Source: Flavobacterium ginsenosidimutans (lineage in GTDB: Bacteria; Bacteroidota; Bacteroidia; Flavobacteriales; Flavobacteriaceae). Taken from it: a stretch of DNA of 64,000 nucleotides. Both the position numbers and the translations under genes were made by a program. The stretch covers positions 39,714 to 103,713 of the forward strand of contig NZ_QJRJ01000067.1 in assembly GCF_003254625.1 (NCBI RefSeq), read 5' to 3'. Below the pieces are notes generated by a model. It had not been told where the DNA came from. It made no database searches and saw nothing but the letters and a program-made list of their open reading frames with translations. Below, one piece after another: positions 59,587 through 64,000 of this stretch (within the stretch, counting starts at the first letter, position 1; every line of letters starts with the position of its first letter).

Positions 59587-61003
59587 TTTGCTGAATTATT
59601 AAGTTGTATATTTCGATATATTCTTGGCAAACTCTTTCCCAGGAATGATCTGCTGACATTCCTCTTTTTAAAACTTTATTGAAATTTATTTTATCCTCAT
59701 ACAACCTAACCGCACGGTTTATTGAATAGCAAATATCAGCCACCGAAGCTTGATCGTGACAAACTCCATTTCCTTCATCTCCATAATCAATAACTGTATC
59801 TCGTAATCCTCCAGTTCTTCTAACAATCGGAATTGTTCCGTAACGCATCGCATACATCTGATTCAATCCGCATGGTTCAACCCTAGAAGGCATTAAAATA
59901 TAATCTGAACCTGCATAAATTAAATGTGCCAAATCTTCATTATAACCTATAAAAACATTATAATTCCCTTTATAATCGTTTCGCAGCTGAGTTAACTGCG
60001 ATTCAATTTCTGAATTTCCTGATCCTAAAATCAAAATATTAATTTCTTCGAAATGTTCAGATAAAGCCAAAGCAGAAGCATGAGGAAGTAAATCACCGCC
60101 TTTCTCTTCAAACAGTCGGCCAATAAAACTGAATAAAGGTTTTGATGGATCTAATTCAAATTGCTCACACAACTTTTCTTTATTTTTTCTTTTTCCTATT
60201 ACAAAATCCTGGATCGAATAATTCTCCTCAATCATTGGATCTTTCAACGGATTCCAGACTTCAATGTCAATTCCGTTTAAAATTCCTCTAGATTTATTTC
60301 TAACAGAATTAAACAGCGATTCTAAGCCATTTGCTGAAATATTAATTTCGTTTAAATAGCTCGGAGAAACTGTAGTTACAGCATTGGCACATTTTATACC
60401 TACTGCCAAAGAGTTTATAGAATTACTCCATTCCAAAAATCCAACATGTCTTAAATCAAACTCAGGCAGGTAGTACAATTTATCAAAACCAAACCAGCCT
60501 TGATATAAACCATTATGAATTGTAATAACCGTTTTTACATCTTTTAAAACCTCATATTTATAAGCAAATTGCAATAAAAAAGGAATAACGCCTGTATGAT
60601 GGTCATGACAATTAATAATATCAGGAACTTTATTGCGCGCTATAATCCAATCGAGTGTAGCAATTTGAAATGACAAAAATCTTTCTATATCATCTTCATA
60701 ACCATAAACATTTGGGCGGTTAAATAATTCATTAATTTCTATTAAGTACAATTGATAACCTAATTTATCTGTCGTTTCTTTTAGAACACTAAATGGAAAA
60801 TTGAAATTCCCCAATTTAACTGTCCCCCAGTGAACACACTCAAAATTATTTTCATTTCTAAACTTAGTGTCATAACAAGGGACAACAACCCTAACATCAT
60901 GTCCAGCAGATTGCTGATATTTTGGTAATGCTCCTACTACATCAGCCAAACCACCAACTTTTGCCATAGGATAACATTCTGCACTAATATGAAATATTTC
61001 CAT
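59576..61003 (-). CDS. glgA: Glycogen synthase
   Basis: 475 residues when begun at the ATG at 61003; the frame has another ATG at 61039 but the family starts at MEIFHISAECYPMAKVGGLA. The KVGGLADVVGALPK motif binds ADP-glucose. Other GT5 hallmarks are HDHHTGVIPFLL, TIHNGLYQGWF, GILNGIDIEVWNP and MPSRVEPCGLNQMYAMRYGT. Extends glycogen from ADP-glucose. First gene of the glg operon, divergent from the alpha/beta hydrolase gene. Confidence 0.95.
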   Translation of the reverse strand: MEIFHISAECYPMAKVGGLADVVGALPKYQQSAGHDVRVVVPCYDTKFRNENNFECVHWGTVKLGNFNFPFSVLKETTDKLGYQLYLIEINELFNRPNVYGYEDDIERFLSFQIATLDWIIARNKVPDIINCHDHHTGVIPFLLQFAYKYEVLKDVKTVITIHNGLYQGWFGFDKLYYLPEFDLRHVGFLEWSNSINSLAVGIKCANAVTTVSPSYLNEINISANGLESLFNSVRNKSRGILNGIDIEVWNPLKDPMIEENYSIQDFVIGKRKNKEKLCEQFELDPSKPLFSFIGRLFEEKGGDLLPHASALALSEHFEEINILILGSGNSEIESQLTQLRNDYKGNYNVFIGYNEDLAHLIYAGSDYILMPSRVEPCGLNQMYAMRYGTIPIVRRTGGLRDTVIDYGDEGNGVCHDQASVADICYSINRAVRLYEDKINFNKVLKRGMSADHSWERVCQEYIEIYNLIIQQNEI

Positions 61004-61119
61004 TCCAGAAATTAATTTATAATTATTTATAAGAAGCAATCAATTAAGTGTTACTTTTATGCTTTTTTAAATTTAGCAAAAAAAAAGCATAATTCTTCAT
61101 TTAAATAAGTTTTATTGAA

Positions 61120-61986
61120 ATGGCAAAAAAGGCAATTAATCCTACTAAATCATTAAAAATTCCTAAGATTATTATAATTTCTGCGAAAATTTGCGAATTT
61201 ATATCCACAAAATTAGTTACAAAATTTGCTGCAAAAATCTTTACGACTCCTATAAAGCATAAAGTTCCGAAACGTGAATTAGAAATGGATCGTAAAAGTT
61301 TACAAGAATTAATTCCTATTCCTGCAATTGATAAAAGCGTTGTTACTTATACGTATGGACAAAGTCCACGTAAAGTTTTGTTGGTTCATGGCTGGTCTGG
61401 AAGAGGAACTCAACTTTTTAAAATAGCTGACGAACTTTTGGAAAACGGATATTCAACGGTAAGTTTTGATGCGCCAGCACATGGAAAATCAAAAGGAAAA
61501 ACAACAATAATGTCTGAGTTTATAGCATCAATTTTAGAAATTGAAAAACAATTTGGACCTTTTGAGATCGCAATCGGACATTCTTTAGGTGGAATGTCAG
61601 TTCTAAATGCGATTAAAGACGGACTTAAAGTAGAAAAAGCAGTAATAATTGGAAGTGGTGATATTGTTCAAGATATTTTGGATGAATTTACTTTTAAACT
61701 TGGATTAAAAAAAGAGATTAGTGCGCATTTGAAGGATTCTTTTGAAACTAAATATCAAGTTAAAATGGATGATTTTTCAGCTTTCAGAGCAGCTCAAAAA
61801 GTAAAAATTCCTGTTTTAGTAATGCATGACAAAGATGATCCTGAAGTCCCAGTTAAAGCGGGAATACATATTAATGAAAATCTTGAAAATGGATCTTTAT
61901 ATCTAACAGAAGGTCTTGGTCACAGAAAAATTTTAGGAAATCATAACGTTATTAAAAAGATTCTAAGTTTTATTAAAAATCCGTAA
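61120..61986 (+). CDS. Alpha/beta hydrolase
   Basis: 288 residues. The oxyanion-hole strand LLVHGWSGRGTQLF, nucleophile elbow IGHSLGGMSVLN (Ser), acid motif HDKDDPEVPV and a final His in LGHRKILGNHNV give a full Ser-Asp-His triad. The basic N-terminus (MAKKAINPTKSLKIPKIIII, then a hydrophobic stretch to about 45) could associate with the membrane. Substrate unknown. Probably in one transcript with the nth-like gene 50 bases later. Confidence 0.85.
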   Translation: MAKKAINPTKSLKIPKIIIISAKICEFISTKLVTKFAAKIFTTPIKHKVPKRELEMDRKSLQELIPIPAIDKSVVTYTYGQSPRKVLLVHGWSGRGTQLFKIADELLENGYSTVSFDAPAHGKSKGKTTIMSEFIASILEIEKQFGPFEIAIGHSLGGMSVLNAIKDGLKVEKAVIIGSGDIVQDILDEFTFKLGLKKEISAHLKDSFETKYQVKMDDFSAFRAAQKVKIPVLVMHDKDDPEVPVKAGIHINENLENGSLYLTEGLGHRKILGNHNVIKKILSFIKNP

Positions 61987-62035
61987 ATTTATAATCATAA
62001 AATTCTAATTACCAATGTTTTAAATTTAAATTAAA

Positions 62036-62686
62036 ATGGATTTATTTGGAAAAAATACGGATTGGGAAACTAAATTAAAGCCAATTTTAAAAGAATATAA
62101 AGGACGAAAACATCCATTAGATTATAAAAATCCATATCAGTTATTGGTTATGGTTGTTTTATCAGCTCAGGATTCTGATGCCAATATCAATTCAATTGCA
62201 CCAGCTTTGTTTGACAAATTCCCTACACTTAAAAGCTTATCAAAAACCGATTTAGAAACTTTCTTGCCATACATAACTAAGGTTCGAAATTATGGAACTA
62301 AAGCACAATGGCTTCTGGATATTGCAAAAACAGTTCAAAATGACAACGAAATTCCTTTAACAATGTCAGGACTAACTGCATTAAAAGGCATTGGAAGAAA
62401 ATCTGCAAACGTAATTTTAAGAGAAACAGGCAAACCGGCCGAAGGAATTATTGCTGATTTACATGTAATACGAGTTGCTCCTAGAATTGGAATAATTAAA
62501 GAAAGTAAAGACGGAAATAAAATAGAAAAAGATTTAATGCAGGCTTTGCCTAAAAATATTTGGTCAGAAATAGGAATGGCAATCTCATTTCTAGGTCGTG
62601 AAATTTGCAGACCAAAACCAAAATGCCTTGAGTGTCTATTAAATGATATATGCTTGTATTATAACACTGAAATTCTCGAAAATTAG
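62036..62686 (+). CDS. nth: Endonuclease III-like DNA glycosylase/AP lyase
   Basis: 216 residues. HhH motif LKGIGRKSANVIL carries the catalytic Lys, and IADLHVIRV carries the Asp. The C-terminal cluster reads CRPKPKCLECLLNDIC: spacing C-x5-C-x2-C-x5-C, one residue shorter in the first loop than the usual C-x6-C-x2-C-x5-C of Nth and MutY. Repairs oxidised pyrimidines and abasic sites. Its stop codon (TAG) abuts the stop of the convergent gene, giving TAGCTA. Confidence 0.9.
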   Translation: MDLFGKNTDWETKLKPILKEYKGRKHPLDYKNPYQLLVMVVLSAQDSDANINSIAPALFDKFPTLKSLSKTDLETFLPYITKVRNYGTKAQWLLDIAKTVQNDNEIPLTMSGLTALKGIGRKSANVILRETGKPAEGIIADLHVIRVAPRIGIIKESKDGNKIEKDLMQALPKNIWSEIGMAISFLGREICRPKPKCLECLLNDICLYYNTEILEN

Positions 62687-63121
62687 CTATTTCCTTCTGG
62701 TATCAATCAAATAAATAATTTTCCAAGAATCTTTTTCTTTGAATAAAGTAAAAGTATTAACACCTGAATGACTGAATTTATCATTTATGTAAAATTCATA
62801 AGGTGCCCAAACATGAGCCATTGTTCCGTCAATTTGAATATTGTAGCTCAATATTTTTTCCTGAAATTTCATATTTGAAGGAATTGATGCTATAGATTTA
62901 TAAAATTCCTTTGCACTCTCATTAGACAGTTTATTCCCTTTAGCAACGTTTTCACTAATAGACTGCAATATCATTTTATCAGAACAAACTAATTTAATTT
63001 TTACAGAATCTCTTTGATGAAATCCTTCAAAAAAAGATTCAATACAATTTTGAACTTCTTGTTTTTGAGCATTAGAAGATAATCCAAAAAGAATACAAAA
63101 GATAAGTATATAAATTTTCAT
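62687..63121 (-). CDS. SnoaL/NTF2-like secreted protein
   Basis: 144 residues from the ATG at 63121 (alternative ATGs at 63127 and 63148 add up to nine residues ahead of the signal peptide). Signal peptide MKIYILIFCILFGLSSNAQ. The NTF2-like fold is suggested by VQNCIESFFEGFHQRDSVKI, THVWAPYEFYINDK-type strands (MAHVWAPYEFYI) and FTLFKEKDSWKIIYLIDTR. Function unknown, a possible ligand-binding or lyase-like domain. Follows the DUF1569 gene by 16 bases. Confidence 0.75.
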   Translation of the reverse strand: MKIYILIFCILFGLSSNAQKQEVQNCIESFFEGFHQRDSVKIKLVCSDKMILQSISENVAKGNKLSNESAKEFYKSIASIPSNMKFQEKILSYNIQIDGTMAHVWAPYEFYINDKFSHSGVNTFTLFKEKDSWKIIYLIDTRRK

Positions 63122-63137
63122 AGCCATTAACTTAATT

Positions 63138-63590
63138 TTAAACGCCAAATTGAGAAAAATGATGGTCTAAATGTTTTGCAAACATATTATTCCATTCTTT
63201 AGAAGATAAATTACCAAAAGAAAGAGATTCTTTTCCTTCAAACTCTTTTTCTCCTAATTTTTGTGTTCTTTCAATATAAGAAATCAATCTGTTTTTTTCT
63301 AGTTCAAAATCACGATCTCCTTTAATAATAAATTGTGGAGCTGTGCTAAGATTTCTTGGATAAGGAGTTTCGCTTACTACTTTATTTTTAGCCAATAGTT
63401 TCAGAAGAAGTTTCATTAAAACATTAGGCTTTTGATGAATATCATCATATACCATTTCATAAGTAACATTACAATGAGCCAACATTTGATCAACTGACAT
63501 CTTACCCCAAAGCGGTTGTGTATCTGATTTAAGCTGGTTAATTCTACTTATAAATTGATCACAATCTTCTTTAAGAAAAACATTTTGCAT
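63138..63590 (-). CDS. DUF1569 / DinB-like protein
   Basis: 150 residues. Motifs LWGKMSVDQMLAHCNVTYEM and a C-terminal HLDHHFSQFG match the four-helix DinB-like family with DUF1569, whose histidines may bind a metal (AHC and HLDHH). Role unknown, in the same unit as the NTF2-like gene. Confidence 0.8.
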   Translation of the reverse strand: MQNVFLKEDCDQFISRINQLKSDTQPLWGKMSVDQMLAHCNVTYEMVYDDIHQKPNVLMKLLLKLLAKNKVVSETPYPRNLSTAPQFIIKGDRDFELEKNRLISYIERTQKLGEKEFEGKESLSFGNLSSKEWNNMFAKHLDHHFSQFGV

Positions 63591-63666
63591 AGTTTATAAA
63601 TATTTGAGATAAAATAGTGAAGTAAAAATATAAAATTTAGTGACTGGTCTCAATTTTATGCAAAAA

Positions 63667-63700
63667 AAAACTTCAATTAACAAAAGCTAATTGAAGTTTT
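63667..63700 (-). terminator. Terminator after tRNA-Leu
   Basis: Perfect 13-bp stem AAAACTTCAATTA / TAATTGAAGTTTT and, read leftward, a long T run. It ends the rRNA/tRNA transcript. Confidence 0.9.
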
Positions 63701-63702
63701 AG

Positions 63703-63788
63703 TACTCAGAGCGGGACTTGAACCCGCACGAACATTGCTGTTCACTGGATTTTAAGTCCAGCGTGTCTACCAATTTCACCATCCGAGC
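63703..63788 (-). tRNA. tRNA-Leu (anticodon TAA)
   Basis: 86 bases on the minus strand with a long variable arm, as expected for class II. Acceptor GCTCGGA pairs with TCTGAGT (G-T pairs included), followed by discriminator A. Anticodon loop CTTAAAA has anticodon TAA between GGA and TCC. T-loop GTTCAAGTC. CCA is not encoded. Confidence 0.96.
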
Positions 63789-63794
63789 ATTATG

Positions 63795-63867
63795 TGGTAC
63801 CTCCAGGGATCGAACCAGGGACACATGGATTTTCAGTCCATTGCTCTACCATCTGAGCTAAGGTACC
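63795..63867 (-). tRNA. tRNA-Phe (anticodon GAA)
   Basis: 73 bases on the minus strand. Acceptor GGTACCT / AGGTACC with discriminator A, D arm AGCTCAGATGGTAGAGC, anticodon loop CTGAAAA (GAA), T arm CCCTGGTTCGATCCCTGG. CCA is not encoded. Lies 6 bases upstream of the tRNA-Leu in transcription direction. Confidence 0.97.
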
Positions 63868-63903
63868 ATATTGCTTATATTTCTATAAGCAAAAGTTAGA
63901 ATA

Positions 63904-63932
63904 AAAAACCCCGTTTAATAACAGGGTTTTTC
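63904..63932 (-). terminator. Terminator between 5S rRNA and tRNA-Phe
   Basis: Stem AAAAACCC-t-G / C-c-... with AAAACCCTG / CGGGGTTTT (one G-T or mismatch) and a T run on the minus strand. Typical end of an rRNA operon; the tRNAs behind it need read-through or a separate promoter. Confidence 0.7.
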
Positions 63933-63940
63933 AAAAGAAA

Positions 63941-64000
63941 GGCGACGACATACTCTCCCACAATAATGCAGTACCATCTGCGCAGGCGGGCTTAACTTCT
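63941..64000 (-). rRNA. rrf: 5S ribosomal RNA, 3' part (5' end outside window)
   Basis: The minus strand reads AGAAGTTAAGCCCGCCTGCG and ends GGGAGAGTATGTCGTCGCC, the standard 3' half of bacterial 5S rRNA. The 5' half and presumably the 23S and 16S genes lie to the right of the window. Confidence 0.92.

Overview
The window is a piece of a low-GC (about one third G+C by eye) Bacteroidota chromosome, most likely Flavobacterium or a close relative. The signs are the type IX secretion protein PorQ, many Flavobacteriia-type families (DUF3667, DUF2911, DUF1684, head-GIN, fused CcsBA, M56/BlaI pairs), hardly any Shine-Dalgarno sequences, and promoters of the Bacteroidota type (TAnnTTTG at -7, sometimes TTTG at -33). 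No phage, transposase, CRISPR array or plasmid functions were seen. It is a chromosomal core region with small accessory insertions.

Layout. 1-3457 (+): the end of an ECF sigma factor overlapping its membrane anti-sigma factor, then DoxX, a secreted unknown and a DUF3667 zinc-ribbon membrane protein. 3527-6757 (-): the fused cytochrome c assembly protein CcsBA. 7047-11652 (+): DUF2520 dehydrogenase-like protein, KdsC, UbiA-type prenyltransferase, Maf, MscS and an AI-2E/PerM-type permease. 11731-22188 (+): an outer-membrane barrel protein, a His-rich secreted protein, an LVIVD lipoprotein, a PIG-L deacetylase with a tiny membrane protein and a sodium:solute symporter, then an orphan MCP-type four-helix sensor. 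22338-26204 (-): DUF2911, HAD phosphatase, TcdA, TatD, DUF1684. 26304-34947 (+): MFS, two tandem BlaI-M56 modules, a beta-lactamase-fold hydrolase with a glycogen-binding-like tail, EamA exporter. 35010 (-): fasciclin. 35778-37406 (+): three tandem ExbD-like paralogues. 37539-48212 (-): ribosomal protein S1, a PD-(D/E)XK-like orphan, NupG-type transporter, CMP kinase, L,D-transpeptidase, PorQ, Lon, a lipoprotein. 48376-51262 (+): a second ECF sigma/anti-sigma operon with two adhesin-like beta-repeat proteins. 51357-61003 (-): UMF1 MFS, M48 protease, GH31 glucosidase and the glgA-glgC-glgB glycogen operon. 61120-62686 (+): alpha/beta hydrolase and endonuclease III. 62687-64000 (-): two small proteins, tRNA-Leu, tRNA-Phe and the end of a 5S rRNA gene, i.e. 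the 3' end of an rRNA operon.

How the genes work together. Envelope functions dominate: two ECF sigma/anti-sigma circuits, two M56/BlaI proteolytic sensor circuits, orphan ExbD stators, PorQ, periplasmic hydrolases and outer-membrane proteins. The glycogen operon plus GH31 form a storage-polysaccharide block, and a glycogen-binding-like domain appears unexpectedly on a serine hydrolase elsewhere.

The observations most worth following are: (i) three tandem ExbD-like proteins that all carry Ser where the membrane proton-carrying Asp is expected, plus a shared Cys-x5-Cys; (ii) duplicated BlaI-M56 modules whose C-terminal tails have diverged completely (TonB-plug-like versus a 21-bp-repeat coiled coil); (iii) two copies of a structured intergenic element with conserved arms and a swapped central hairpin; (iv) a composite intergenic element in which octamer (CTTAGnnn) arrays in inverted orientation flank a 32-bp palindrome. 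All assignments come from reading the sequence; no database search was possible.
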